From assembly GCA_003133065.1 (NCBI GenBank), contig PKZM01000101.1:8044-40551 (forward strand): a DNA stretch of 32,508 nucleotides, read 5' to 3'. Both the position numbers and the translations under genes were made by a program. Each line of letters begins with the position of its first letter. Within the stretch, counting starts at the first letter, position 1. This document shows positions 16,131-24,117 of this stretch, piece by piece. Under the pieces are notes generated by a model, which was given only the letters and a program-made list of their open reading frames with translations, made no database searches and was not told the DNA's origin. The DNA comes from Acetobacteraceae bacterium. Lineage in GTDB: Bacteria; Pseudomonadota; Alphaproteobacteria; Acetobacterales; Acetobacteraceae.

Positions 16131-17300
16131 ATGACCCCCATCGCCTCCCGCCTCGTCAACGACCTCATGCTCGTCTCCGTTCTGGTGGCGGGGCAGGGGG
16201 CGGATGAGCTTGCCGACGCGCTCTCCCGCGAGGGCATATCCGCTGAAACCCTCTCCGGTTCGGACATCCCCGCCGGGGTCGATCTGGTGATCCTGCTCGT
16301 CTCCCCGGGTGACCTGGACGAGCCTGCGACCGAGGCTTTCGTGACCGATCTCGGCCGCGCCAGCGAACGCCTTCTGTTTGTACCGCTGCCGCTTGGCGGC
16401 GGTGCGCCCGCCCCCAGCCTGCCGGAACTGACGCGCTGGTTCGAACTGTTCGTGCAATTGGGCTACCAGCCTGTGGTGGATTTCGATGCGGGCTTCGTCG
16501 CCGCGGGTGCTTTTCTGGTGGATCGGGCCGCTATCGCCGCGGAGAGCGAACTGGCCGCCTTCGCCGAGCGCCTGCAATTCGGCCAGGAAGCCGCAACCGT
16601 GCAGCGGGAAGCGGTGCAGGAGGCCGATCGTGTCAGCCGGGCCGACCGCGATGCGCTGCGCGCCACGCTCGACGAACGCGAAGCCGATTTGCGGTCCGCC
16701 CAGGCGGAGCTCGCCGTCGCCCAGGCCGCATTGCGGGAGGCTACCGAGCAGGCCGTACGGGACGCCGCCGCGCTGGCCGCCGCGTCCGCCGCCGCTGCGG
16801 ATAATACCGGCTGGGAAGGCCTGCGGGCCTGGGTGCATCACGCCGTGCGCGATCCCGCGCGTGATACGCAGGCCGCGCTGGCCCGTGATCTGCCGCGCCT
16901 GAATGCCCTTCGTGGCGCCGCTGCCCCGGCGATTGAGATCCTCCAGCCGCCGCCGCCGCCAAAACCCGGCTTCTTCGCCTCCCTGTTCGGCCGCGCGGAC
17001 CCAGCACCCCCGCCACGCCCCTTCCCGCTGCTTGCCGAGACCGCGCTGGTGCGTGCCTGTCCGCTCTTCGACGCCGCCTGGTATATCGCCTCCAACCCCG
17101 ATCTGGCCGAGACGGCTGTCGATCCCGTGTTCCACTACGTGCTCGTCGGCAGCCTGCACGGTGCGGATCCAGGCCCCTGGTTCGACACCGCGGCCTATCT
17201 GCTGGACCACCCCGAGGCGCGCGAGGAAGGTACATGCCCGCTGCTGCATGCTATCCGCTCCGGCGCCGCTTCCGGTATCATCGCCGCGCTGCCGGGCTGA
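16131..17300 (+). CDS. Coiled-coil protein with tandem C-terminal polysaccharide-cluster motif
   Basis: The 389-residue protein has three parts. Residues about 12-130 are an alpha/beta region ending in WFELFVQLGYQPVVDFDAGF, which recalls the tail of a methyltransferase fold but lacks a visible SAM-binding glycine motif. Residues about 140-225 form a long Ala/Glu-rich coiled coil. After a Pro-rich linker (QPPPPPKPGFFASLFG), the C-terminus has two related repeats (FDAAWYIASNPDLAE, PVFHYVLVGSLHGADPGPWFDTAAYLLDHPEA). That pattern is common in glycosyltransferase and O-antigen proteins. The start is uncertain: ATG 16131 and ATG 16167 both lack a clear ribosome binding site. Confidence 0.75.
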   Translation: MTPIASRLVNDLMLVSVLVAGQGADELADALSREGISAETLSGSDIPAGVDLVILLVSPGDLDEPATEAFVTDLGRASERLLFVPLPLGGGAPAPSLPELTRWFELFVQLGYQPVVDFDAGFVAAGAFLVDRAAIAAESELAAFAERLQFGQEAATVQREAVQEADRVSRADRDALRATLDEREADLRSAQAELAVAQAALREATEQAVRDAAALAAASAAAADNTGWEGLRAWVHHAVRDPARDTQAALARDLPRLNALRGAAAPAIEILQPPPPPKPGFFASLFGRADPAPPPRPFPLLAETALVRACPLFDAAWYIASNPDLAETAVDPVFHYVLVGSLHGADPGPWFDTAAYLLDHPEAREEGTCPLLHAIRSGAASGIIAALPG

Positions 17301-17342
17301 TCCCCGATTGCCTGCGTGGACGCAATACGCAACGGTAGAGGC

Positions 17343-18050
17343 ATGATTCGGCCAAAACATCCTCTGGTTGCAGTTCTCGCTTCCCTACTGGCCTGTACCC
17401 CGCAGCCTGCGGCACACCATGCGGCACCTTCCGCCCCTGTGGCCGATGGTTCCCCCTATCGCGTTCAGGTCGGCGACATCCTTACCCTGCGCCTGTACAC
17501 CGCCCCGGAGCTGAACGAGGACATCGCGGTCCGCCCCGATGGCCGCATCACCACGACGCTCGTCCAGTCCCTTCCCGCCGCCGGCCGTACGCCGGACGAG
17601 ATCGCCGCCGACCTGCGCCAGGTCTATGCCCATGAGCTGAAGGACCCCGCCCTTACCGTGGAGGTGAAATCGCCCTCACCCTGCCGCATCTACGTGGCCG
17701 GTGAGGTCGTCAGCCCCGGCGAACTGGACACCCAGGGCCCTAACCTGACCCTCATGCAGGCCGTCGCCCGCGCCGGAGGCCTGCGCACCGACGGTGACCA
17801 GGACCATGTACTTATCCTCCGCCACGGCCCCGCCGACACGCCAATCGTGCTTGCTGCGGACTATCGCGGCGCCAGTAGCGGAACCGTGCCGGAGGCTGAT
17901 ATCCGCCTGGCCCCGTTCGACGTGGTCTATGTGCCCCGCACCGGTATCGGCCAGGCCTATATCTGGTTCAATCAGCATTTTCAGCAATTTGTGCCGGTAA
18001 GCTGGGGATTTTCATATAACGTCAACCCGGTCGTGAACAACAAGCCGTAA
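17343..18050 (+). CDS. Wza-like polysaccharide export outer-membrane lipoprotein
   Basis: The 235-residue product starts with a lipoprotein signal (LVAVLASLLAC, lipid-modified Cys at about residue 18). It continues with the Poly_export domain (YRVQVGDILTLRLYTAPELNEDIAVRPDGRI in pieces, about 39-105). An SLBB-type domain follows (RIYVAGEVVSPGE, LTLMQAVARAGGL, DVVYVPRTGIG). Members form the outer-membrane channel or its periplasmic part that exports exopolysaccharide. The C-terminus (IWFNQHFQQFVP) is a conserved amphipathic stretch. The start ATG 17343 is set by the signal sequence; the GTG at 17316 would add nine residues. It follows the coiled-coil gene by 42 bases and is likely in the same operon. 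Confidence 0.92.
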   Translation: MIRPKHPLVAVLASLLACTPQPAAHHAAPSAPVADGSPYRVQVGDILTLRLYTAPELNEDIAVRPDGRITTTLVQSLPAAGRTPDEIAADLRQVYAHELKDPALTVEVKSPSPCRIYVAGEVVSPGELDTQGPNLTLMQAVARAGGLRTDGDQDHVLILRHGPADTPIVLAADYRGASSGTVPEADIRLAPFDVVYVPRTGIGQAYIWFNQHFQQFVPVSWGFSYNVNPVVNNKP

Positions 18051-18080
18051 GTGTTCCAACTCTTGCCGACGCCCGGCGCC

Positions 18081-18710
18081 TCAAGCCCCCGCAATCGCGG
18101 CGTTCATCGCCCGCACGCCCGCTGCCGACCCCTCCGGATGGCGCCACACCGCGCCGATCACCGCGAGGAAATTCGCCCCGGCGCGTACCAGCGACGCACA
18201 ATTCTGCGCATCGATGCCGCCAATCGCCACCACGGGCAGTTCCATCAGTTCCGCCCACCAGCTCAAGACCTCGATATCCGCGCGCTGCCCCGTCTCCTTC
18301 GTGCCGCTGTCGAAAAAACTGCCGAAGGCGACGTAATCGGCGCCCTCCTCGCCGGCCCGCAGCGCCAGATCGCGGCTGCCATAGCAGGACACGCCAAGCT
18401 GCAGCCCAGGACCGAGCACCTTGCGCGCCGCCCCCGGCGCCAGATCCTCCGCGCCCACGTGGGCGCCGTCGCATCCGGTTTGCACCGCGAGGTCCGGCCT
18501 GTCGTTGAGGATCAGCGCCACGCCACGCGACTGCGCGATCGGCCGTACCAGATCCACGGCACGGCAGATCTCCTCGTCCGCCACATCCTTCAGCCGTAGC
18601 TGCAGCGCCGCCACATCCCCCGCATCGAGAGCTGCCTTGAGCTGCTCTGGGAAATCCGGGTCCAGCATCGGCGGCGTAATCAGATACAGGCTGCAATCAT
18701 ACGTACGCAT
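18081..18710 (-). CDS. thiE: Thiamine-phosphate synthase
   Basis: The 209-residue TIM barrel joins HMP-pyrophosphate and the thiazole phosphate to make thiamine phosphate. Visible motifs are LQLRLKD (about 37-43), [21 protein letters not shown] (about 66-86), [11 protein letters not shown] and VVAIGGI. The usual GxSTH segment reads GVSCY here, a local divergence. The start ATG 18710 fits the barrel's first strand (YLITPP). The gene lies 91 bases downstream of fbaB on the same strand, with one AT-rich repeat in between. An fbaB-thiE neighbourhood is common in acetic acid bacteria and relatives. Confidence 0.92.
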   Translation of the reverse strand: MRTYDCSLYLITPPMLDPDFPEQLKAALDAGDVAALQLRLKDVADEEICRAVDLVRPIAQSRGVALILNDRPDLAVQTGCDGAHVGAEDLAPGAARKVLGPGLQLGVSCYGSRDLALRAGEEGADYVAFGSFFDSGTKETGQRADIEVLSWWAELMELPVVAIGGIDAQNCASLVRAGANFLAVIGAVWRHPEGSAAGVRAMNAAIAGA

Positions 18711-18734
18711 ACCCAGTTCCACGCCTCTGAAAGT

Positions 18735-18769
18735 CAAAAGTTCTTTGCTTCTTTCTTTCAAGAAAGAAG
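18735..18769. repeat. Repeat unit 11 (single, orientation A)
   Basis: This is a C-type unit, CTTCTTTCTTTCAAGAAAGAAG, preceded by CAAAAGTTCTTTG. T-to-C changes in one arm are matched by A-to-G changes in the other, so the stem stays paired. It sits between fbaB and thiE on the minus strand. Confidence 0.87.
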
Positions 18770-18801
18770 GCCCCGCGCAGCGGCAAGATGGCGCCCGTGG
18801 C

Positions 18802-19731
18802 CTACGCCGTGGGTGGGCTTTTGTAGATCGAGATGATCTGGTCCAGCAGGTCCATGGCTTCGGCGCGTGGGCGTTGGAACGTGTTACGGCCGATGATGGC
18901 GCCGTTGGCGCCGCCGTTGCGGATGCCCTGGATGTCGGCCAGCAGCGCCTTCTCGTCGGCGTTATTCTCGCCGCCGGAGAACACCACGATGCGCCGCCCG
19001 TTGAAGCAGCATTGCACCACATGGCGCACCCGCTCCTCCATCGTCGCGCGCGGGATTTCCAGCGACTCATACACTTTCGCGCTCGGCGGAAACCCCAGAT
19101 GCGCGGTGGGCGGCTTCACCTTGATGATATGCGCGCCCATCAGTGCCGCCATATGCGCCGCATAGGCGCATACATCCACCGCCGTCTCCGCCGCCTTGTC
19201 CAACAGCGGGCCGCGCGGGTAGCTCCACACCACCACGGCCAGGCCAGCCGACTTGGCTTCCTCGCTCAGCTCCCGCAGCTCGTTCATCTGCTTGAAGCAG
19301 TATTCGCTGCCCGGATAGATCGTGAACCCGATCGCCGAGCACCCCAGGCGCAGCGCGTCGGACACCGACCCGGTGACCGCCTGATCCTTCTCGGTAGCCA
19401 GCGAGTTGCTGGAATTCAGCTTCAGGATCAGCGGGATCTGCCCTGCGAAGGTGCCGGCCCCGGCCTCCAGCATGCCCAGCGGCGCCGCATACGCGGAAAG
19501 CCCCGCATCGATGGCAAGCTGAAAGTGATAATGCGGGTCATATGCGGCTGGATTGGGCGCGAAGCTGCGGGCCGGCCCATGCTCGAAACCCTGATCCACG
19601 GGCAGGATCACCAGCTTGCCGGTGCCGGCCAGGCGGCCCTGCATCAGGATGCGCACCAGGTTGGCCTTGCTGCCCGGATTGTCGCTCTCGTAATGCGAAA
19701 GGATATTGGCGACTTCAGGTGTAATCGTCAT
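18802..19731 (-). CDS. fbaB: Class I fructose-bisphosphate aldolase (DhnA/archaeal type)
   Basis: The 309-residue Schiff-base aldolase cleaves fructose 1,6-bisphosphate to two triose phosphates in glycolysis, gluconeogenesis and the Calvin cycle. Visible motifs are [13 protein letters not shown] (about 42-54), the segment HIIKVKPP with the likely Schiff-base lysine, [15 protein letters not shown], and the phosphate-binding GRNTFQRP near the C-terminus. ATG 19731 is preferred because GGAG at 19741-19744 is then nine bases away; ATG 19740 would abut it. A run of ten G (ten C on the coding strand) at 19745-19754 lies immediately upstream of this ribosome binding site. Confidence 0.94.
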   Translation of the reverse strand: MTITPEVANILSHYESDNPGSKANLVRILMQGRLAGTGKLVILPVDQGFEHGPARSFAPNPAAYDPHYHFQLAIDAGLSAYAAPLGMLEAGAGTFAGQIPLILKLNSSNSLATEKDQAVTGSVSDALRLGCSAIGFTIYPGSEYCFKQMNELRELSEEAKSAGLAVVVWSYPRGPLLDKAAETAVDVCAYAAHMAALMGAHIIKVKPPTAHLGFPPSAKVYESLEIPRATMEERVRHVVQCCFNGRRIVVFSGGENNADEKALLADIQGIRNGGANGAIIGRNTFQRPRAEAMDLLDQIISIYKSPPTA

Positions 19732-19744
19732 CGCTGTCATCTCC

Positions 19745-19754
19745 GGGGGGGGGG
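19745..19754. repeat. Homopolymer tract of ten G (C10 on the fbaB strand)
   Basis: The run of ten identical bases lies in the leader of fbaB, next to its ribosome binding site. Such tracts slip during replication, so length variation is possible. Confidence 0.85.
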
Positions 19755-19786
19755 TGACGCCGCAATAGCCGAAGCCCGCGCCTGTG

Positions 19787-20212
19787 TCACCCGCCCAAGC
19801 CATCCGCGGCGGGGCCCAGCCAGGCATCAAGGCGCCGCAGCGCACCGCCTGCGGCCAGATCCAGCGCAGGTGGCGCCTGCGCCCATAGCACCCCACCGCA
19901 GTGCCGCGTGCGCTCCGCCAGGTCGGTCCAGACGCGCGGGTCTGCCCGGAGGATGAGCATCGTCTGCCCGGCGCGCAAAGCCTCCAGCGCCCGGCCGGGC
20001 GATGCCCCGCAATCCAGAATATCATGACACAGGCAGCCCGGATGCGCGGCCCGCGCGGCCGTTGCCAGCGCCCGCCACCAGCCCACGCCCGCATAAACCC
20101 CGGCCCCCTCCGCCGACAGCAACGTCACAGGCCGTCCCGCCGACCCCGCCGCCTGCACGGCCGCCCGCGCCATCTCCAAGCCATGAACGATCACCGCCGG
20201 CGCAAGCTGCAT
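19787..20212 (-). CDS. Conserved hypothetical protein upstream of fbaB
   Basis: The 141-residue product is Ala-rich and globular with no signal peptide. Its first half (VIVHGLEMARAAVQAAGSAG, VTLLSAEGAGVYAGVGWWRA) and CHDILDCGASPGRALEALRAG have the look of a conserved alpha/beta protein. I have no family name or function for it. It precedes fbaB by 55 bases on the same strand, suggesting one transcript. A perfect inverted repeat lies right at its start codon, and no ribosome binding site is obvious. Confidence 0.7.
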   Translation of the reverse strand: MQLAPAVIVHGLEMARAAVQAAGSAGRPVTLLSAEGAGVYAGVGWWRALATAARAAHPGCLCHDILDCGASPGRALEALRAGQTMLILRADPRVWTDLAERTRHCGGVLWAQAPPALDLAAGGALRRLDAWLGPAADGLGG

Positions 20213-20227
20213 GCTTGACGTTCAAGC
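20213..20227. promoter_or_regulatory. Inverted repeat abutting the start codon of the gene at 20212
   Basis: GCTTGA-CGT-TCAAGC is a perfect six-base inverted repeat directly next to the minus-strand ATG, in the divergent spacer before the zapA-side operon. It could be an operator or a start-site hairpin. Confidence 0.35.
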
Positions 20228-20339
20228 CTTTGCGGGCTTTCTCTTCAAGCCTGTTCGAAGTAGCAGAGTCGTCGGTGCCCAGCCGGGCCCGTCCCGGGGC
20301 GCTGGTCTGCCCTGCCGCCCACGCGCTGTAAGGACCACG

Positions 20340-20525
20340 ATGGCCGACGGGACACATACGCGGGCCGATGAAGCGGCGCGGCTGGAAGCCGCGCTGGACC
20401 GTATTGCACGGTCAAAGCCCGGCGCCACATCCGCACCAACCCCGCCGCAGCGTGACCTTGCCGCCCGCCTGGACGCCCTGATCGCCGACCTGCGCGCCGC
20501 ACTCGGCATCACCAGGCCCGACTGA
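20340..20525 (+). CDS. Small protein upstream of zapA (61 aa)
   Basis: The start ATG 20340 has AAGGA at 20330-20334. The product is polar, with a helical second half (RDLAARLDALIADLRAALG). It ends 26 bases before zapA and is likely the first gene of that operon. Small helical proteins are commonly found just upstream of zapA in alphaproteobacteria. Its function is not known to me. Confidence 0.65.
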   Translation: MADGTHTRADEAARLEAALDRIARSKPGATSAPTPPQRDLAARLDALIADLRAALGITRPD

Positions 20526-20551
20526 CGCGCCAAAACCCCGAAAGGACCGCC

Positions 20552-20878
20552 GTGGCCCAGCTCACCATCAAGATCAACGGCTACGCCTACACAGTCGGCT
20601 GTGATGACGGCCAGGAACGCCATCTTCTGCAAATGGCGGCCGATGTGGAAACCCGCATCGACAGCATCAAGGCGCTCGGTGGCCAAAGCGGCGAATCCCG
20701 CCTGCTTGTCCTCGCCGCCCTGCTGATGGCCGACGAACTTCACGACCAGCGTGTCACGCTGAATAATCTTACCTCCGAACTCTCCCGCATCCCGCAGGCC
20801 GAAGCCGAAAGCAAACGGCGCCTGGCGCGCCTTGCCGATCGTGCCGAAGAGATTGCACAGAGCCTCGAGCAGCCCTAG
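20552..20878 (+). CDS. zapA: Cell division protein ZapA
   Basis: The 108-residue protein has the ZapA pattern: a beta hairpin start (LTIKINGYAYTVGCDDGQE), then VETRIDSIKALGG, LLVLAALLMADEL and a long C-terminal coiled coil. It bundles FtsZ filaments at the division site. The start is GTG 20552 with GAAAGGA at 20540-20546. The position just before 6S RNA and 5-FCL is the usual proteobacterial order. Confidence 0.93.
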   Translation: MAQLTIKINGYAYTVGCDDGQERHLLQMAADVETRIDSIKALGGQSGESRLLVLAALLMADELHDQRVTLNNLTSELSRIPQAEAESKRRLARLADRAEEIAQSLEQP

Positions 20879-20884
20879 ATACGG

Positions 20885-21045
20885 ATGGCGGAGCTGCTGG
20901 GTGCGTCAGGCAATTCATCCCCGGGGCCGATAAGCATCCCTCCGGGGGCTGGCGCTGTCGTGATCCTGGTCACGGTATCTGGTTCCCACCTGCACAAGCA
21001 GGCTCTGGGGGGTGAGACGCCAACGGCTTTGGCGGCTCCGTGCAT
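20885..21045 (+). ncRNA. ssrS: 6S RNA
   Basis: 6S RNA mimics an open promoter and holds the housekeeping RNA polymerase in slow growth. Between zapA and 5-FCL the DNA can fold into one long irregular hairpin. CGGAGC (20889-20894) pairs with GCTCCG (21035-21040) and extends through GU pairs. GCGTC (20903-20907) pairs with GACGC (21016-21020). A central open region is flanked by CATCCCC on one side and GGCTCTGGGGGG on the other. The segment TGGTTCCCACCTG resembles alphaproteobacterial 6S sequences. Synteny zapA-ssrS-5-FCL is the classic location. The ends are approximate. Confidence 0.82.
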
Positions 21046-21069
21046 GACTTTCAGGAAGGAAGAAAGAAT

Positions 21070-21103
21070 CTTCTTTTTTGAAAAAAAGAAGCAAAAAACT
21101 TTT
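21070..21103. repeat. Repeat unit 12 (single, orientation B)
   Basis: This is a C-type unit (CTTCTTTTTT with AAAAAAGAAG) preceded by the purine-rich outer tail AGGAAGGAAGAAAGAA. It lies between the 3' end of 6S RNA and the start of 5-FCL, occupying the place where the ribosome binding site would be. Confidence 0.92.
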
Positions 21104-21116
21104 GTCTATTGCTGAA

Positions 21117-21653
21117 ATGAAGGCTGGGCTCAGGCGAGAGGCGCTCGCCAGGCTGCAAGGGGGCGATCCGGGCGCGGGCGACCTGCTCGCGCGCGTTATT
21201 CTCGCCAATCTCACAATAACCGGCAACGCCATCATCGCCGGCGTGTGGCCCCTGGGCGGGGAAATGGACCTGCGCCCGCTGATGCACAGCCTGCACGCGC
21301 GGGGCCACACAATCGTTCTTCCGAAAACCCCGGCCCGCGGCAACCCGCTCAGCTTCCGTACCTGGCAACCAGGCTGCGCCATGATCCCCGAACGCTTCGG
21401 CACATTCTGCCCGGATGGCGAGGAAGCCATCCCCGACCTGCTCTTCGTGCCGCTCCTCGCCTTCGACCGCGCCGGCCGCCGCCTCGGTTATGGCGGCGGG
21501 TACTACGACCGCACGCTGGAAGCCCTGCCGGGCCGCTCCGCCATCGGGTTCGCCTATGCCGCCCAGGAAATCCCCGCCGTTCCCGCTGAAGCACACGATC
21601 GCCTGCTAAACGCCATCGCAACCGAGCGGGAATTCATCCATATACTGAGATAG
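21117..21653 (+). CDS. 5-formyltetrahydrofolate cyclo-ligase
   Basis: The 178-residue enzyme converts 5-formyl-THF to 5,10-methenyl-THF with ATP. The signature near the C-terminus is LGYGGGYYDRTL, and LLFVPLLAFDRAG precedes it. GVWPLGGEMDLRPLM is the substrate region. The ATG at 21117 fits family length but has no ribosome binding site. The frame is open through the repeat, with in-frame TTG codons at 21078 and 21102, so initiation inside the repeat is possible. It lies downstream of 6S RNA and 23 bases before the ymdB-like gene. Confidence 0.93.
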   Translation: MKAGLRREALARLQGGDPGAGDLLARVILANLTITGNAIIAGVWPLGGEMDLRPLMHSLHARGHTIVLPKTPARGNPLSFRTWQPGCAMIPERFGTFCPDGEEAIPDLLFVPLLAFDRAGRRLGYGGGYYDRTLEALPGRSAIGFAYAAQEIPAVPAEAHDRLLNAIATEREFIHILR

Positions 21654-21661
21654 ACTATCTC
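21647..21661. promoter_or_regulatory. Perfect palindrome between 5-FCL and the ymdB-like gene
   Basis: GAGATAG-A-CTATCTC is a seven-base perfect inverted repeat around one base. It overlaps the 5-FCL stop codon and ends 15 bases before the next ATG. It could be an operator or simply a translational hairpin. Confidence 0.35.
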
Positions 21662-21676
21662 AAACGAAAGCCATTC

Positions 21677-22489
21677 ATGCGCATCCTCTTCCTCGGCGAC
21701 ATCGTCGGCCGCGCCGGCCGCGACGCCGTCGCTGCCGCATTGCCCCGCCTGCGGGAAAGCCTGCGCCTGGATCTCGCGATTGTGAATGTGGAGAACGCCA
21801 GCCATGGCTTCGGCTGCGCGCCCAATATGGCGGAAGATCTGTTCGCCGCGGGTGCTGACGTGCTTACCCTGGGCAACCACGCCTGGGATCGCCGCGAACT
21901 TGCCGGCTATATCGAAACCCGGCCGCGTCTGATCCGCCCCATCAACTTCCCCCCCGGCAGCCCTGGCCATGGCTCCGTTGTGGTAGACCTGGACGACGGC
22001 CGCCGTGCCCTGGTGCTACAGGCCATAGGAAGGCTGTTCATGGAACCCAGCGACGATCCCTTCCGCCTGACCGCAGAACTGCTCGGGCGCCACCGCCTCG
22101 GCGTGACCGTGCAGGCTATCGTCGCGGACCTGCACGGTGAAGCAACCTCCGAGAAAATGGCCTTCGCCCACTCATTCGACGGCAGGCTCTCCCTTGTCGT
22201 TGGCACCCACACCCATTGCCCCTCGGCCGACCACCACATTCTGCCCGGCGGTACGGCCTTCCAGTCCGACGCCGGCATGTGCGGCGACTACGACAGCGTG
22301 ATTGGCATGGACAAGGCCGTTGCTTCCGCCCGCTTCTGGCGCCGCATCCCCGGTGAACGCCTGGCACCTGCCGAAGGCGAAGCCACCATCTGCGGCGTGT
22401 TCGTTGAAACCGCCGACCAGACCGGCCTGGCGCTGCGCATCTCTCCCATCCGCGTCGGAGGGCGCCTCTCCCAAGCCATGGCCAGCTGA
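21677..22489 (+). CDS. YmdB/TIGR00282-family metallophosphoesterase
   Basis: The 270-residue protein has the calcineurin-like set: FLGDIVGRAGR (about 5-15), NVENASHGFG (about 37-46), LTLGNHAWDRRE (64-75) and VVGTHTHCPSAD (about 174-185). DIVGRxGR, ENxxxG and GTHTHV-like segments are typical of the YmdB family, with 2',3'-cyclic nucleotide phosphodiesterase activity in Bacillus. It follows 5-FCL closely, a frequent arrangement in alphaproteobacteria. The physiological substrate here is unknown. Confidence 0.92.
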   Translation: MRILFLGDIVGRAGRDAVAAALPRLRESLRLDLAIVNVENASHGFGCAPNMAEDLFAAGADVLTLGNHAWDRRELAGYIETRPRLIRPINFPPGSPGHGSVVVDLDDGRRALVLQAIGRLFMEPSDDPFRLTAELLGRHRLGVTVQAIVADLHGEATSEKMAFAHSFDGRLSLVVGTHTHCPSADHHILPGGTAFQSDAGMCGDYDSVIGMDKAVASARFWRRIPGERLAPAEGEATICGVFVETADQTGLALRISPIRVGGRLSQAMAS

Positions 22490-22622
22490 CGCAGCTTTCG
22501 CCGGGAGGAGGCGCTCCAACCCCGCAACTTATACAGCCGCGCATCGTTCACCACCCAAGTGACACCCCCGGCGCGCCTTGGCGCGCGCAGCAACAGCCCG
22601 GGTGCATTGTGGGACAACTCGC

Positions 22623-23006
22623 ATGTTCAGCGCAGATCGGCGCGGCCTTATCGGCGCGCTATCGATGGCCGCTTGCATTGCCATGGCGCCTGTGGTCGCG
22701 GCGGCAGCACCCCATGGCGGCGGTGGCGGCCATGGCGGCGGCGGTGGTGGTCGCGGTGGCGGCGGCGGCCATTATGGCGGCGGCGGCGGCCGTGGCGGCT
22801 ACGCGCGCGGTGGCGGCGGCGGGTATGGCGGGCGTGGATATGGCGGCGGAGGCTTTATCGGCGGTGCCGTGATCGGGCTTGGCGCCGGGGCGCTGGCGAG
22901 CTGTGCCTACGGATACCCGTCCTACTACTGCGCCCCACCCGGGGCCTATTACCCGCCTGGCCAGCCTTACTACGCAGCACCCCCCGGCGCCTATTACCCT
23001 TACTGA
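22623..23006 (+). CDS. Gly-rich exported protein
   Basis: The 127-residue protein starts with a signal peptide (FSADRRGLIGALSMAACIAMAPVVAAAA). A Gly/His/Tyr-rich low-complexity body follows (GGGGGHGGGGGGRGG type, about residues 30-75). A glycine-zipper hydrophobic segment (GGAVIGLGAGALAS) and a Tyr/Pro-rich tail with two APPGAYYP-like repeats end the protein. A glycine zipper suggests outer-membrane or periplasmic association. The start ATG 22623 is preferred over upstream starts because of the signal peptide. It lies 34 bases before a Spy-like gene and is probably co-transcribed with it. Confidence 0.75.
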   Translation: MFSADRRGLIGALSMAACIAMAPVVAAAAPHGGGGGHGGGGGGRGGGGGHYGGGGGRGGYARGGGGGYGGRGYGGGGFIGGAVIGLGAGALASCAYGYPSYYCAPPGAYYPPGQPYYAAPPGAYYPY

Positions 23007-23040
23007 CCCGCCCGCACCCTGAACGCCGAAGGAAAACGCC

Positions 23041-23526
23041 ATGACCCTCCGTCATTTCCGCGATGCCGCGCTCGCCCTGACCCTCGCCTTTCCCGCCGCC
23101 GCCATTGCCGCGACGCCCGCGGCGATGACCCAGGCCCACCCTGAGGTGGCGGTTGCATCGCCCGCCTTGCCGAAGGACATGGCCCTGAAGGTGGAGCAGC
23201 ACATCCACACGCTGCACGCCCAGCTTGCCATCACCGCCGCCGAGCAGCCGCAATGGGATCAGTTCGCCCAGGTGATGCGCGACAATGCAGCCCAGATGGG
23301 CCAAACCATCGAGGGCCGCGGCGGCCGCATGGCGCGGATGAACGCCGCCGAAAACATGCAATCCTACGCCACGCTGGCGCAGGTGCACGCCGACAACATG
23401 ACGAAGCTCTCAGCCAGTTTCGGCACGTTGTACAGCGCTCTCAGCGAGGAGCAGAAGCACCTCGCCGACACGATCTTCCGCAACGACCACCCGCATCACG
23501 AGGCGCTGCGCAAACATACCGGCTGA
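23041..23526 (+). CDS. Spy/LTXXQ-like periplasmic protein
   Basis: The 161-residue protein has a signal peptide (LALTLAFPAAAIAA then TPAA). A mostly helical body follows, with LHAQLAITAAEQPQWDQF and LYSALSEEQKHLADTIF, a degenerate form of the paired LTxxQ motifs. The family includes Spy and CpxP, periplasmic chaperone or stress proteins. AAGGAAAA at 23030-23037 precedes the ATG. Specific function is not known. Confidence 0.78.
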   Translation: MTLRHFRDAALALTLAFPAAAIAATPAAMTQAHPEVAVASPALPKDMALKVEQHIHTLHAQLAITAAEQPQWDQFAQVMRDNAAQMGQTIEGRGGRMARMNAAENMQSYATLAQVHADNMTKLSASFGTLYSALSEEQKHLADTIFRNDHPHHEALRKHTG

Positions 23527-23586
23527 AACAGGCCCTTTTCCTGTATGGTTAGTCGCAGCATGAGCGGTTTGTCTTTTCCTGGCGGC

Positions 23587-23991
23587 CTAAAGCCGCGCCC
23601 GGCGAACGGGGGAGATGGCCGCGTGCGCGGTCTTGCAGAAGGCAAGGCATAACTGGCCGCGATAGACCTCAAGCGACTTCGTGGCGCTGGCGGGCAACGG
23701 AATCTTCTGCGCCCGGCAATACAGGATCAGCGCGGCGGCAAGATCGGCACCATCCACGGTCAGCCGCAACTTGCGGGGAAAATCAGGCAGCCTCATGGCG
23801 TCGTCAGGCTGCCCAGCTTCATCCTCGATTGTGATGGAGAAGCGCGCCGGAGACCCGGCGCCACATCGCTCCGGTCCGCAATCGGTGATGACGCCTGGCG
23901 GCACGGCGCGGCCCACCTTGCGGAAATAGGTTCCGATGGCTTCCACCACTTCGGGGCGCTGAAAGAGAATGTAGCGTATCTCGGACGGCAC
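23587..23991 (-). CDS. Hypothetical protein (134 aa)
   Basis: A GTG start at 23991 gives a soluble protein with no signal peptide. It has recognisable helix/strand alternation (YILFQRPEVVEAIGTYFRKV, KLRLTVDGADLAAALILYC, SATKSLEVYRGQLCLAFC). I do not recognise the family. It is convergent with the Spy-like gene and separated from the next minus-strand gene by a repeat pair. Composition and length support a genuine gene. Confidence 0.65.
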   Translation of the reverse strand: MPSEIRYILFQRPEVVEAIGTYFRKVGRAVPPGVITDCGPERCGAGSPARFSITIEDEAGQPDDAMRLPDFPRKLRLTVDGADLAAALILYCRAQKIPLPASATKSLEVYRGQLCLAFCKTAHAAISPVRRARL

Positions 23992-24117
23992 AGGGTTACA
24001 GTGGGCTCATACCACGGCAGCCTGGCACAGAGTGATTACCAAGTGCTGATGGCCCGGCCGAGGTCTGTCGGGCGCCGCCCATCACGCCGCGCTTTTCCTT
24101 CTGAAAGACAGCAAAGC

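Noticed and set aside
15576-17360. Long minus-strand frame opposite the DUF4214 and coiled-coil genes
   Set aside because: It translates through a repeat pair and is anti-sense to two better-supported genes; composition is shadow-like.
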